NCBI GenBank assembly: GCA_029449245.1
Contig: JANATF010000003.1
Location: 2,232,001 to 2,296,000, forward strand
Length of the DNA stretch: 64,000 nt
Source of the DNA: Mortierella alpina
Taxonomy: Eukaryota > Mortierellomycota > Mortierellomycetes > Mortierellales > Mortierellaceae
Direction: 5' to 3'
Of this stretch, positions 1 to 11,107 are shown piece after piece. The notes under the pieces were generated by a model that worked only from the letters and a program-made list of their open reading frames with translations, did no database searches and was not told the origin of the DNA. Position 1 is the stretch's first letter. Every line of letters begins with the position of its first letter. Position numbers and translations under genes: made by a program.

Positions 1-220
1 ATTTGATGGATTATCAATGACTAAAAGGTCACCGATCAGCAAGAAGATGGATACGCTCAACCAATCGCTCAAGAAGATTGAGATGGCATGCTACAACGTC
101 AAAGTACGAGGAGCAGAGTACCCGCCAGAGGTCTTGCGACAAATGCTCGTAAGCGGGCAAGGCATGGGAGGTGGAGGAGGCGATGACGGTGGCGATGCGG
201 GCAACGATAGTTATGAATAG
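1..220 (+). CDS. 3' end of an unrecognised gene (partial)
   Basis: The reading frame is open from base 2 to the stop at 218-220, so the start lies outside the window or in an upstream exon. The visible 72 or so residues contain a basic, helix-prone stretch (LNQSLKKIEMACYNVKV), then EYPPEVLRQML, and end in a Gly/Asp-rich tail (MGGGGGDDGGD) closing with NDSYE. The acidic, glycine-rich tail looks like a disordered C-terminus. I do not recognise the family. ATG18 begins 204 bp downstream on the same strand. The call rests on the open frame and protein-like composition only. Confidence 0.55.
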   Translation, partial: FDGLSMTKRSPISKKMDTLNQSLKKIEMACYNVKVRGAEYPPEVLRQMLVSGQGMGGGGGDDGGDAGNDSYE

Positions 221-424
221 TCAGTTACGATAGTAATAGAATCCACGCGATCCGCCATCCAAAAAAAAAGTCAAGTCACTCGCTCCGCTTGCGCCCCCTT
301 TTTTTCTTTGACTTGCCGACACGTTGTCCTTTGTTCCTTTCGCCCACAGTCTTCACCTCTTTCGCATTGCCTCCTCGCACCCTCATTTATCGCTCTCATT
401 CCACCTCAGCTTATTCCCCGCGCC

Positions 425-2237
425 ATGAACGTCGCTGCCAAGAGCGGAGAGCTGTTGTTCATGAACTTCAACCAGGACTTCAGGTACCACAAGCGCTGCA
501 GTAGGTCACGTCTTGCGCTTTCGCTTGGCAACCACCTGTCATTAACAGGAAACTTGTTCCCCATTGAAAAACCACGCAGTTGCATCTCTGTCGGGACAAA
601 GCATGGATTCAAGATTTACAACTGCGATCCCTTTGGGAAGTGTTACTCAAAGAGTATGTGTAAAAACCATGCTTCTTGGCCCACGGTCAAACGCACCTCC
701 TCCCACTCACCGAACAACTTCATTATCATCAGCGGATAGTTCCATAGGCATCGTGGAGATGTTATTCTGCACCTCACTTGTGGCAATCGTAGGAGCCGGT
801 GACCACCCTGCATCCTCACCAAGGAGACTTCAAATTATCAACACTAAGGTGCCTTCAGCGAGCCAGTGCACACGCAGGGTGATTATATTGTCTTGGTGTA
901 GTCCGCTATCATATTAATCCTGGCTCCATTCTAATGTTCCGGAATATAGCGCCAGTCTACCATCTGTGAGCTGACTTTTCCCACGACCATCCTCTCTGTC
1001 AAACTCAACCGCAAGCGCCTGATCGTGGTGCTCGAGGATCAGATTTACGTCTACGATATCAGCAACATGAAGCTCTTGCACACCATCGAGACAAGCCCAA
1101 ATCCTCATGGTAAGGCGTCGACCCTTCGCCACTGATGAATGTCGTTCGGAACTGGGAGCTAAAGTTCCTGTCTTTCCCTTGTAGCCATCTGCGCGTTATC
1201 TCCTTCAAGTGAGAATTGTTACCTTGCATATCCCTCGCCAACACCCTCGCCTACATCCCCTTTCTCAAATAATGGACGCGACGATTCTCATGGACCTTCT
1301 GGCGATGTGCTCATCTTTAATGCGCTCACACTGCAGGTGGTTAACATTGTTCAAGCCCACAAGACTTCAGTTTCAAATATATCAATCAACTCGGAAGGCA
1401 CCATGTTGGCCACTGCCAGTGACAAGGTAGACTGACTGCCTTTTCAAAAACATGCTTTCGATTTGGGCTACAAAGGTGCACAGCGACTCAGATTACCTCA
1501 TTCTTGTAGGGCACGGTAATTCGGATTTGGTCTATTCCGAACGCTCAACGACTCTATCAGTTCAGACGTGGCGCCCAGTCTGCGCGGATTTATTCGCTCT
1601 CCTTCAATCTCACTAGTACTCTGTTGTGTGTTTCGAGTGACACGGACACCGTGCATATTTTCAAAGTAGGCGGATCTAGCAGCGCGGGTGGAGGGCACAG
1701 ATCAAATGGAGGATCACTCGATGGATCTCTAGAGTCCAAGGGATCAGGAGTGAGGTAATTAAGTATTCTGGACACACTGATCATACCAAACTGTCCCGTC
1801 AGGAACTGAGTTGCTGACCTTGCATCTATGCCCATCCAGCTCTATCATCCGCCGCCAATCGATGAACATTGGAAAGAATCTAGCAGGGAGCGTGGGCTCG
1901 TATCTTCCAGGCGCGATCACAGAGATGTTTGAGCCATCTCGTGATTTCGCACATTTGAAGTTGCCGAGCGCCGGCGTTCAGAGCGTTATAGCATTGAGCA
2001 AGTATGTGGAGTGTAGTTGAACCAAACAATCTGAAGGAGCGCCAGCCTCTTTGCGTCGGCTTGAAGTCTGACTTATTTATCTGTTTTTTGTTTGTTAGCA
2101 CTACGCCGCAGGTCATGGTGGCCACTTCGGACGGATATCTCTACCAATACAACATTGATCTGGAGAACGGCGGACCGTGTGTGTTGCTCAAGCAGTTCAG
2201 TTTGCTTGATTCAGACGACAAGGGTGGGGCAGAGTGA
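425..2237 (+). CDS. ATG18: Atg18/WIPI-type PROPPIN, phosphoinositide-binding beta-propeller for autophagy
   Basis: PROPPINs bind PI3P and PI(3,5)P2 on autophagosomal and vacuolar/endosomal membranes; Atg18 works with Atg2 in phagophore growth and also in vacuole homeostasis. About eight exons can be chained in frame: 425-483, 580-653, 733-848, 950-1109, 1185-1426, about 1509-1754, about 1841-2002 and 2099-2237. The joined protein starts with a short blade ([11 protein letters not shown]), then [69 protein letters not shown] and the diagnostic lipid-binding FRRG motif (YQFRRG near 1560), followed by a variable Ser/Gly loop and a last blade ([16 protein letters not shown]). The FRRG motif and this blade order make the family firm. 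Atg18 versus its Atg21/Hsv2 paralogues is the less certain part; the long loop after FRRG favours Atg18. Confidence 0.9.
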
Positions 2238-2379
2238 GTGAGTAGACGCGTCGCGTCTAAGCAGTCACGAATACATCGCTCTTTCCTCATAAACAATCCA
2301 ACCGCTTTCTCGGTTCAACATCGCTCTTCCCTCCATTGTTTATCCTCATACCAGTGCCTCTATTATACTTATACCAATA

Positions 2380-4978
2380 ATGAACGGCCAGCAGCAGCAG
2401 CAACAGCAACAACAGTCTCTACCACAGACCCCTCACTATAACTCCGGCATCTCAAGTGCGTGGAGGACAAGTGGATACTCAAGCTCAATGCAACCACCGC
2501 AATCTGGCGGAGCATACAGTAGCGGCAGTGGAGGCGCCAGTACCATGGCCAGCGCGAATGGTCGCTGGAGTATGTCTTCTGGATTAAGACAGTCGTCTAG
2601 TGGAGGCCTCCGCACTAGCATTCTGAATTCGTCAGTGATGATGTCTCAACGGCCCTCCCCTATGGCGCCTCTCACAGTAGACGAGTATGGCGCGCTCTCC
2701 AGCAGTGTCATGGGACCACCCATGGGTGTCGGTAATCGGTATGGCAACAGTGGTGATTCTTCTTTTTTGTTTCCATGGACTACTCGCAACAGCATGTTGA
2801 CTAATGAACGCGTCCAAACCTGCACGATGACTAGGTTTGCACCCAGGCAGTCGATGAGTGGTTCTGCTGGCCCAAGACCCTCTTTGTCAGGCACCGTGAG
2901 CATGAAGGATCCTCGGCCCATCAAGGAAAAGGCATTTCAACGGAGCTTGGTGCATTCCATAGTCGACTACCTGACCCAGAACGGCTACCCAAATACCATC
3001 ACCCCCAAAAACCTCATGCAGCCTACGAACAAGGACTTCCAGGACGTGTTCAAATTCTTGTATCAGAAACTGGAGCCAAGATACCTATTCCAGAAGAAGT
3101 TTGAGGATGAAGTGCCCGTGCTAATGAAGACTATGAGGTAAGCGATAATAGTATTCACAAGCAGCGTCCTGGCCGCCGTTAGATCGACCTCGAGTTTCTT
3201 CCAGTGTACTAAAAACGCCCTTAAACAACAGGTATCCAGCAGCCGATACGATCTCCAAGACAGCTTTGTATACGGTCGGGGCGCCTCATTCTTGGCCATC
3301 CATGCTGGCGTTGCTTGGCTGGATGGTAGACGTGATTAAAGTAAGATGTCTGCGCCCGTATAAATGTCACTTTATTTGATGCAACGTTTGTGCATAATGC
3401 TCACATCACTTCTTTCGATGTAGGTCGTTGCCAAACACAAGGAAAACACCAAAGTGCTGCGTCAAAGTAATGCTCACAACAGGGACAGGGACATTGACCC
3501 CAGATTAGACATGAGTCAAGTATCCCCAGAAGGCGCCCTCTACAACTATCTGACTATGACCTACCGGACGTGGATGTTGACAGGCAACCTTCAGGACCCT
3601 GAGGTTGAGGAGGGCATGGGCAAGAGCTTTGACAACAGGAAGAGGCATCTGCAGGAGCAACTCAGAATACGATCAGCATCACTGGAAAACCTTCGCAGAG
3701 ACCTGGAAGCTGCTCGTGCAGAGGTGGTATGTTCTGCCGGCGCAAAGAACCTTGATTTCGCATTCTTAAAAGAGTGAGTTGCAGCAGACTGATGGATTTT
3801 AACACATAGATCCTACGCCTCTTCATCGTTTCTCTCATAGCCCCCGATCATTGTCCTAGAACGGGAAAACCAGGTTCTCAAAAACGACATTGAGCAGTTC
3901 AAGAAGGGAATTGATCACGCTATTCCTAGGATTGAGGAGGTGCGAAAGGCGAACGAGGAGAGCAACAGGAACATCAGTGCCAAGCAAGCCAAGCTGGCTG
4001 ACCTGCATCGCGCTAAGAAGGAGCTTCAGGAAATCGTGAGGACCCAGACCATGACCCGCGCTGACCTGGAAAGCAAGCTAGCAGAGTGCAGCAGGTTGCG
4101 TCGAAGAGAGGAAGGACTCAAACAGCAACTCCTTGACATCAAAACGCAGAGGGACGAGCTCGAGAAACGGTTCCAGAGCGCCGAGAGGGAGGCTGAGCAG
4201 AGGGTTAAGGAATACAATGCCCTGGCCATGAAGGTGGGGCTCATTCCTGCATCTGCAAAATACGCCCACGGCCAGGATTTGGAACTGCGACTCGATGTGG
4301 ATGGGGCCAGGACTGGCGAGAAGCTTTATAATGTCGACACTAAAGCCAAGGCTGAGAAAGTGATCAGTACACTGCGTAACCAGTTCACAATGGAGGTAAA
4401 CAAGATCGGAAACGAGTTGGCGGCGCTGCAAGAGGAGCTGGATCGTCTTGATGAGCAGATCGAGGACGACAATACGGAACTCCGTGACAAGGAGTACCAG
4501 TTGAACATGCTGACCAAGAAATACCAGGACGAAAAGGAGGTAATGCTGGGACCGACCAAGATGATCCAACCAAAACCGGATAGACGTCCTAGGTTTGCTG
4601 ACAATCCTTGCTATTTTCTATTTCATGATCTAGAACGCAAGGGCTGAGGCTTTAAGCCATCAGATGCGGAAGGAGACTCGGGAACAAGAAATGCAGTCCA
4701 TGGACCAGGAGATTACGCAGAGTATCACAGAATCCGAGAGACTGGAGCAGGAGAATGAAATGTTGGATAGACAGGCAGCTCTCAACCGTGAGGTCACCAA
4801 TCGGCGGATAAAGGACGTACTTGAGCATCTGACGGATATTAAGCGGCATGTCGAAGAGCAGGTCGGGCTGATTCAGACCATGGCATCCAAGAAGCGCGAG
4901 GAGGCCCTCTTGCAGAAGCAGCAGCTTCAAAAGAGTGTGGAGCTGGAGCGAGAGCTCCAGTTCGCTGAAGTTCAATAA
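2380..4978 (+). CDS. NDC80: Kinetochore protein Ndc80/Hec1
   Basis: Ndc80 is the microtubule-binding subunit of the outer-kinetochore NDC80 complex (with Nuf2, Spc24, Spc25). Five exons sum exactly to 737 codons plus stop: 2380-3137, 3232-3340, 3424-3726, 3841-4539, 4634-4978. The N-terminal ~180 residues are disordered, starting with a poly-Gln run and rich in Ser/Gly/Arg, as expected of the Ndc80 tail. The calponin-homology domain follows (DPRPIKEKAFQRSLVHSIVDYL; NKDFQDVFKFLYQKLEPRY; TVGAPHSWPSMLALLGWMVD, crossing the exon 1-2 junction). The remainder is a long coiled coil rich in Glu/Lys/Arg/Gln with a loop-like break. The ATG lies only 142 bp after the ATG18 stop, so promoter and 3' UTR space is shared. 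A competing splice reading that kept 3727-3774 as coding runs into a stop after the next acceptor and was discarded. Confidence 0.93.
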
Positions 4979-5045
4979 ACACGTGATGTTCATGACTTTT
5001 ATTCCTCATTCTTATTTGATCGCTTTGCATTCCTTCAACTCTCCC

Positions 5046-7110
5046 ATGGCAAGCGTAGCACAGGTCGATGCAGCACTGCTCAGGAATCTAATATGCCTGA
5101 GGCAGAAGGAAAGTCAGGAAAATCTAAAACGGCGTTCAGTCCCTGTGCCTGAGGTTTCAGTAGGCGTCGTCGAAGGCACGCCTGTTCAGCCGACCAAGGG
5201 TGAGGCCGTTAACCAGGGATTTCAACCACAGCGGAAGTATTTCCTAGAGGGGCGGATCATCCATAAGCGGAAGCTATCAAAGAGATTGTTCTTTCTGGAT
5301 GTGTCGTTAGTTCGCCGCAAGAAGCAGCATGGGACGTCGGACTGTAAGGATACAGCTGGGCCAGAACGATCCAGTTTGAATGAGGCGTCAGCAGGTTCAG
5401 CATCTGCAGGATCACCGGCAAATGGCTTCGATCATGGAGCTCGAGAGCAGCAGGAGGAGGAGGTTGAAGGGCTGAAGCTGAGCGAGTGGCAGGACGATGT
5501 TGAATCGCAAGAATTTCAGATGGACAAAGCGGAAACGAAATTAGAAGATCAGCACCTTAGCGCCGTACCGCAAGGGAGGATGGAGGTTATCTCGAGATTT
5601 CCAGTTCACTCGCTCAAGGAGCTGGATGATCTCTGGCGCAAAGTGCAGCTAGGAGCTGTGGTAAGAGTTTTTGGTGATATTGAGGTTTCTGAAAAGAAAG
5701 GCAAGGTTTCGTCATCACCATTTTCAACCACTGGCCATGGAGACGGCTCGGCACAATGGCCATCCTCAGGTCAATCTCAGCGAGTCCAATGGTCTGCGCT
5801 GCTACACTGTCTGGATTTCGACGTACTGGAGATGTGGCAGGGTCAGGATCCATTCGAGCCACATCCAGGTGTAGCCGAGGTTGGGGGTCGTCAAGATCAG
5901 CAACACAGTGGGACTCAAAAGCAGGATCGCAAGAGAAAGTGTGACGACATGGGCAGTAGCGACGCTTCAGGTTCTACAACAAAGGCACAACACCAGCAAA
6001 GAGGCGATGCAACCCAACCGCACTGCAAGTTTTGGCTCAACTCTGGCAAATGTAGCAAGGAGCAGTGTCCGTTCTGGCATGAGACGGACGCAGTCCAGCT
6101 GAAGGTTGAGAGACGGCGTTGGGTCGAGGAGGTATCGTTTGAGGCAACATGTTTCTTGTGAGTTTTGTATTGGAGAGCGCGATGTTAACCAAGCAGGGTT
6201 CTTCATTTTTTTGTAGCGCGTTCAAGCAAAACGTCAGATTTCACATCACGCTTTGGATCCACATCAAATGACAACCAAGAACCAACATCGTGAACGTGCC
6301 CTCTACTTTGCCCAATGGCTAATAAGTACTTTTACACGGGAGTTTTTGGCCACAGGAGCGGGTGTCCTGGATGTCGCTGGAGGGCGCGGTGATTTGTCCT
6401 GGGAGCTACAGACGCGGCAAGGTATCCGGTCTACAATTGTAGAGCCTCGTGTAGGGAAGGGCATGCGCAAATGGCAGCGCAAATGGCTCGACAAGTTTAG
6501 GGCGTCCAACAGTCAGCCATCTGGATCTTCAGAGCCGGATGCAAGAGACAAAGCTGTGGGTACAGAAGACATGACTGAGAGGAGCAAGAAAGAGGATATC
6601 GAGGATCAGGAACCCGATGGAGGCAAAGACCCAGCAGGATTGGCGGATTTCATTCCTACGGCCATGACATACACCCTTCAAGCGACTGAACCGGATCGGA
6701 TTGAAGCCATGATGGACGATGATTTTTTACAGAAGCACGAAAGATTGGTCAGTGAAGCATCGATCCTGATAGGTCTGCATCCGGACCAGGCGACTGAGCC
6801 CATAGTGCGAGCTGCATTGAAGGCAGGGAAACCGTTCGCAGTGATCCCTTGCTGTGTCTTTAGCCGCGATAACCTCCACCGCCGACTCCCCAAGATCCCC
6901 TCATCGGACACCACGAACAACGCCAGCAGCGTTTCACAGGATCCTTTGCATGCCGAAGAGGAAGCTACGTTGACGCGTCCGGTTACTTCGTATGAAGACT
7001 TTATCGCCTGGCTTTCGACCCTGCATCCCGGTATAGAGACGACATGGCTCAATTTTGAGGGTATGAATCGCGTTCTATATTGGAGAGGACCTGCTGCCTG
7101 CTCTCAGTAG
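5046..7110 (+). CDS. CCCH zinc-finger / SAM-methyltransferase-like protein
   Basis: Two exons (5046-6131 and 6217-7110, intron 85 bp) give 659 residues. The N-terminal part contains a possible nucleic-acid-binding segment (QRKYFLEGRIIHKRKLSKRLFFLDV), then acidic low-complexity sequence. One CCCH-type finger occurs at about residues 325-345 (CKFWLNSGKC..., spacing C-x8-C-x4-C-x3-H). The second exon carries a Rossmann-type SAM-binding start (VLDVAGGRGDLSWELQ) followed by IVEPR, an acidic insert, and late strands (SEASILIGLHPDQATEP, FAVIPCCVFSRDN), a layout seen in class I methyltransferases that act on RNA or protein. The pairing of a CCCH finger with a methyltransferase fold suggests an RNA substrate, which is inference. 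The start lies 67 bp after the NDC80 stop; no other in-frame ATG is available before well inside the conserved part. I do not assign a gene name. Confidence 0.72.
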
Positions 7111-7807
7111 TGTACAGGTACATAGCATATATCCATCAGCCGCTGTTAGATAGGAGTCAAAGCGCATCCTCCAAGGTCGTTTCGATCGTTTTGTTTGATT
7201 GCATTGCTCCACAACCGACCTAAACAAGCAAATAATATACTACACAAACAAATGTTCAGGGGAAGTACCGTGCAACAGCAAGCGACAAAATAAAATCAAT
7301 GGCCGGAGCCATGATTTGTTGTAGGGGCCTCTCTCTGTTCAAGTGTATGGACGAAAGTCTACGTACTGTGAACTTGAGAGACAAAAGGTAGGAGTTGTCT
7401 GGTACACTATTCCACAACTTTCGAGTAATCATGCCCCGTGAACACCACGGCGCGCTTTCCAACATGTCGCATGTTACAAGCAGGCTCGCATATTTGTACG
7501 CCGCACAGTGTGTACAGTTACAGTATCGCTACGGTAGTAGTCGCTCAATGGCTCACACATGCAAAATCGTGCTCCGGGGCGAGGAAGGACAAGGTTTCGG
7601 TACAAAACACGAGCCATTAAAGTTCAGCCCCCTGGAGGTTCTTTCCTCCCACCCTGCAATGGTCGGAGGAGTGGGACCTCTCTCAGGTACATGTACTAAA
7701 TGGGTTCATTCAGGATTTTCATCTCTCTCATTCCTTCTCAGGTCTCTTGCATACACTCATTCCGCACTTCACTTACTCGAGCCCCACTCCCTCCAAAAAA
7801 ATATACC
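7111..7807. other. Intergenic spacer, no gene seen
   Basis: About 700 bp between the methyltransferase-like gene and the small secreted-protein gene. Short open frames exist on both strands but have no recognisable domains and no consistent splice structure. The last 100 bp before 7808 are pyrimidine-rich (ctctcattccttctcaggtctc), as is common in front of fungal starts, and are probably the 5' leader of the next gene. Confidence 0.5.
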
Positions 7808-8326
7808 ATGAAATTCACTCTCGTCGGCGCACTCACCATCCTACTTGCCTCCGCCGTTGCGGCTCAAGAAGGCGGAAACTCCACTGGTGGCGGTGGATCA
7901 GCCTGCCCCCTCTGTCTCCAGAACACGCTCAGGGCTCTACCCCTCTGCAAGGATATCAACATCACCATCGGCGAATTTAACCCCGGCGTCTCGACTGAGT
8001 ATGCGATCTGCTTGTGCTCGTCCATAAACGGAAATTGGATCGATGCTTGCAAAGGTGATGCGCTCTGTGGTCCCGGCATCGAGTCGTTTAAGAGCGCTTA
8101 CGGCTCAAACTTGCAGCAGGCGGGCCTGCAGTGCAATGGAACCAAGCCTACCTTCATTCCCCCGCCAGCCGACCCTGTCGCTCCAACTGGTCCCGGAGCC
8201 GCCGCGCCTACTAAAGGAGCTGGAGGCACGTCGGGGGGCCAGAAAAGTGCAGTGCCTTCCGCTTTATTCAAGCAGATCATGGGAGCCGTTGCTGTCGCCG
8301 CAGGAGTTGGAGCGAGCCTTCTGTGA
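7808..8326 (+). CDS. Small secreted cysteine-rich protein, probably GPI-anchored
   Basis: A single-exon gene of 172 residues. Residues 1-20 (MKFTLVGALTILLASAVAAQ) form a textbook signal peptide. The mature part has eight cysteines (CPLC, LPLC, CLC, DAC, ALC, QC) in about 85 residues, suggesting four disulfides, plus N-glycosylation sequons (NST, NIT, NGT). A Pro/Gly/Ala/Thr-rich linker follows, and the C-terminus is a hydrophobic tail (IMGAVAVAAGVGASLL) preceded by small residues, the layout of a GPI-attachment signal. The spacing is not the classic CFEM pattern, so I do not use that name. Likely location is plasma membrane or cell wall. An AATAAA motif lies at 8345-8350, just after the stop. 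It borders the palindromic repeat array. Confidence 0.85.
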   Translation: MKFTLVGALTILLASAVAAQEGGNSTGGGGSACPLCLQNTLRALPLCKDINITIGEFNPGVSTEYAICLCSSINGNWIDACKGDALCGPGIESFKSAYGSNLQQAGLQCNGTKPTFIPPPADPVAPTGPGAAAPTKGAGGTSGGQKSAVPSALFKQIMGAVAVAAGVGASLL

Positions 8327-8564
8327 TGGCTAAAGAAATAGAGAAATAAAGTATGAGTGGCAAACTTTCTTACATGAGCAATGTCAAGTGTTATAATTCA
8401 GCAGGCCGCCTGGGAGACGTACTTTACGCGTGGGATGTGAGTATTATACATCCTGTGTGCCAGCTAGTTGCCAACAGACTGCTGAGAAATTGAACAATAC
8501 TGTAGGCACACTGGAAATTCCTTACCTGAGTCAAGGGTGTACTTCCACTAAGATCCCTTGCACC

Positions 8565-9030
8565 TGCAAATGAGCCATAGGAGCCATACCGCGCCTCTCA
8601 TTGGCCGATCAGGGCCGGTTCTTGCAGATTCTCGTCGACTAGTGCCGAATGCTTATAATACGATACTACCGGTGCGGTGGGCCTGTCCAGAGCGAGCTCG
8701 ATCGTCCGAGCTGCTTGAATTGCAATTATAACCAATTTCAAGATTCAGCAAGATTCGGCTTCTCAAAGGCTCCTCATCTTAATGGGAAGGCCGATTCCGC
8801 AACTCAGATCGCGAAAATGAGTAAATCAAGAAAGCAGTGCCTGGCGCTATGTACCACACTCCCAGGGCTCTGGAAAAGTGAATGGGATGATCAGGCGCCA
8901 AAAGGTGACAGTAAAATCGCCTTCTAGAGCTGAGGTCAGAGTAGCAGAAAAAGAGAGCCCTAGGGGATGTCATGGCTCCCGATGGCTACCCTATGGCCTG
9001 GGTACCGGTGCCAGGCACTCAGTGCGACCC
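8565..9030 (+). repeat. Array unit A1 (outermost left copy)
   Basis: The first plus-oriented copy begins near the AGCCATAGGAGCCATACC motif and runs to the GTGCCAGGCACTC end. It is the most divergent plus copy: it has AATACGATACT where others have AATGCGATGCT, and its internal decamer GATTCGGCAA occurs only about twice, once mutated to GATTCAGCAA. Its left edge (GGAGCCATACC) matches the outer edge of B3 rather than the inner copies, so the two ends of the array share variants. Unique DNA resumes at about 8564. Confidence 0.8.
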
Positions 9031-9099
9031 GTGTGGAATCTCTGGTGAGCTGCAGAGTATTTCTGCAGCATTATATGTGATTTTGCACAGCGCACAACC

Positions 9100-9620
9100 T
9101 TAAAAATAGAAAAATGGGCCTGTGCCTGAGTTCCCATGCACCTACATAGAATATGGGCCATAGCATCCATATGGCGCCTCTCATTGGCCGATCAGGGCGA
9201 GATCTTGCAGATGCTCCTCGACTAGTGCCGAAGTGCTTATAATGCGATGCTACCGGTGCGGGGGACTTGTCCAGAGCGAGCTCGATCGTCCGAGCTACTT
9301 GAATTGCATTTATAACCAATTTCAAGATTCGGCAAGATTCGGCAAGATTCGGCTTCGCAAAGGCTCCTCATCTCAATGGGAAGGTCAATTCCGCAACTCA
9401 GATCGCGAAAATGAGTAAATCAAGAAAGCACTGCCTGGCGCTATGTACCACACTCCCAGGGCTCTGGAAAAGTGAATGGGATGATCAGGCGCCAAAAACT
9501 GACATTAAAATCGCCTTCTAAAGCTGGGGTAGGGGTAGCAGAAAAAGAGAGCCCTAGGGGATGTCATGGCTCCCGATGGCTACCCTATGGCCTGAGTAGC
9601 AGTGCCAAGCACTCTAAACG
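9100..9620 (+). repeat. Array unit A2
   Basis: The second plus-oriented copy. The linker leading into it carries ACATAGAATATGGG, a variant absent from the later plus-strand X linker but present in the inverted X' linker of the right arm. The internal decamer GATTCGGCAA is present in about three tandem copies near 9325-9352. It ends with CAAGCACTCTAAACG, the start of the Y linker. Confidence 0.85.
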
Positions 9621-9689
9621 TTTATACAGTATTATATTTCATTTAGCATTGCGCACAAACCTAAAAAAAGCACTGGCCCGCTGTGCCTG

Positions 9690-10170
9690 AGTTCCCATGT
9701 TCCTTCATATGGGCCATAGGAACCGTATGGCGTCTCTTATTGGCCGATCAGGGCGAGATCTTGCAGATGCTCCTCGACTAGTGCCGAAGTGCTTATAATG
9801 CGATGCTACCGGTACGGTGGACTTGTCCAGAGCGAGCTCGATCGTCCGAACTGCTTGAATTGCATTTATAACCAATTTCAAGATTCGGCAAGATTCGGCA
9901 AGATTCGGCTTCGCAAAGGTTCCTCATCTTAATGGAAGGTCGATTCCGCAACTCAGATCGCGAAAATGAGTAAACCAAGAAAGCACTGCCTAGCGCGATG
10001 TACCACACTCCCAGGGCTCTGGAAAAGTGAATGGGATGATCAGGCGCCAAAAACTGACATTAAAATCGCCTTCTAAAGCTGGGGTAGGGGTAGCAGAAAA
10101 AGAGAGCCTAGGGGATGTCATGGCTCCCGATGGCTACCCTATGGCCTGGGTAGCAGTGCCAGGCACTCAG
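9690..10170 (+). repeat. Array unit A3
   Basis: The third plus-oriented copy, closely similar to A2, entered through the Y linker (GTTCCTTCATATGGGCC) and left through the second X linker (CACTCAGTGCGACCCGT). It carries CTACCGGTACGGTGG where A2 and A4 carry CTACCGGTGCGGGGG, so copies within one arm are not identical. Confidence 0.85.
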
Positions 10171-10259
10171 TGCGACCCGTGAGGAATCTCTGGTGAGCTG
10201 CATAGTATTTCTGCAGCATTATATGTAATTTTGCACAGCGCACAACCTTGAAAATAGAA

Positions 10260-10640
10260 AAATGGGCCTGTGCCTGAGTTCCCATACACCTGCATATGGG
10301 CCATAGCATCCATATGGCGCCTCTCATTGGCCGATCAGGGCGAGATCTTGCAGATGCTCCTCGACTAGTGCCGAAGTGCTTATAATGCGATGCTACCGGT
10401 GCGGGGGACTTGTCCAGAGCGAGCTCGATCGTCCGAGCTGCTTGAATTGCATTTATAACCAATTTCAAGATTCGGCAAGATTCGGCAAGATTCGGCTTCG
10501 CAAAGGCTCCTCATCTCAATGGGAAGGTCGATTCCGCAACTTAGATCGCGAAAATGAGTAAATCAAGAAAGCACTGCCTGGCGCTATGTACCACACTCCC
10601 AGGGCTCCGGAAATGTGAATGGGATGATCAGGCGCCACAA
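10260..10640 (+). repeat. Array unit A4, truncated at the palindrome tip
   Basis: The fourth plus-oriented copy stops abruptly after GATCAGGCGCCA, where the other copies continue with AAAACTGACATTAAAATCG. The following bases, ACAAACTTCAAGAGTCC, start the inner tip that is repeated in inverted form at 11085-11112. Unit B1 is cut at the same GGCGCCA point, which shows that both arms derive from one inverted duplication. Confidence 0.85.
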
Positions 10641-11107
10641 ACTTCAAGAGTCCAATGTTGCATATGCAAACATGGCGCCTTTAAATCATTGAGAGCAGCA
10701 GTGCAGTTCTCTCGCGTATCAACCCTTCATTCTACGTGGGGCAGACACAACAAAGAGACTTGACAAAACAAGCGGTATTGATAGCATGTCCATACCTTCG
10801 AAACATCAAAGGCTTAAGCTGTGAAGAAAAAATCTTGTAACAGCGAACTCACGCATGCCGGCTGACAAGAGTCTCGTTATATATACTATGGTATATTCTG
10901 AGAAGGTTGATCGGAGAAGAGCGGCAATAAGAGGTACAGTATATACTCTCAGCTCTAGCAAAGTCATATTATATTTGGCACCTGCTTATACAAACGCTAC
11001 CCGTTCGCCTGACGCTATGGATAGATTATTACACCACAGTAGGGCTTTCCCTGTCATGTATGCTCTTTCAGAGCTATTTTTGCATATGCAACAATGGACT
11101 CTTGAAG
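10641..11107. repeat. Core of the palindrome with ~30-bp inverted tips
   Basis: The tips are near 10641-10671 and 11085-11112. The left one contains CTTCAAGAGTCC, then AATGTTGCATATGCAAA. The right one, read on the minus strand, is the same with a single substitution in the middle (CCATTG for CCAATG). Between them lie about 410 bp of sequence found nowhere else in the array. It is AT-richer (TATATATACTATGG, GTACAGTATATACTC) and holds no open frame with recognisable content; one 126-codon frame crosses from the core into B1 but is mostly shared repeat sequence. The core could be the spacer of the original inverted duplication or a foldback-element remnant. Confidence 0.75.

Noticed and set aside
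3727-3774. NDC80 exon 3 extended to 3774
   Set aside because: Joining from the GTGAGT there to the next acceptor gives a stop within a few codons, while the donor at 3727 keeps the coiled coil in frame.
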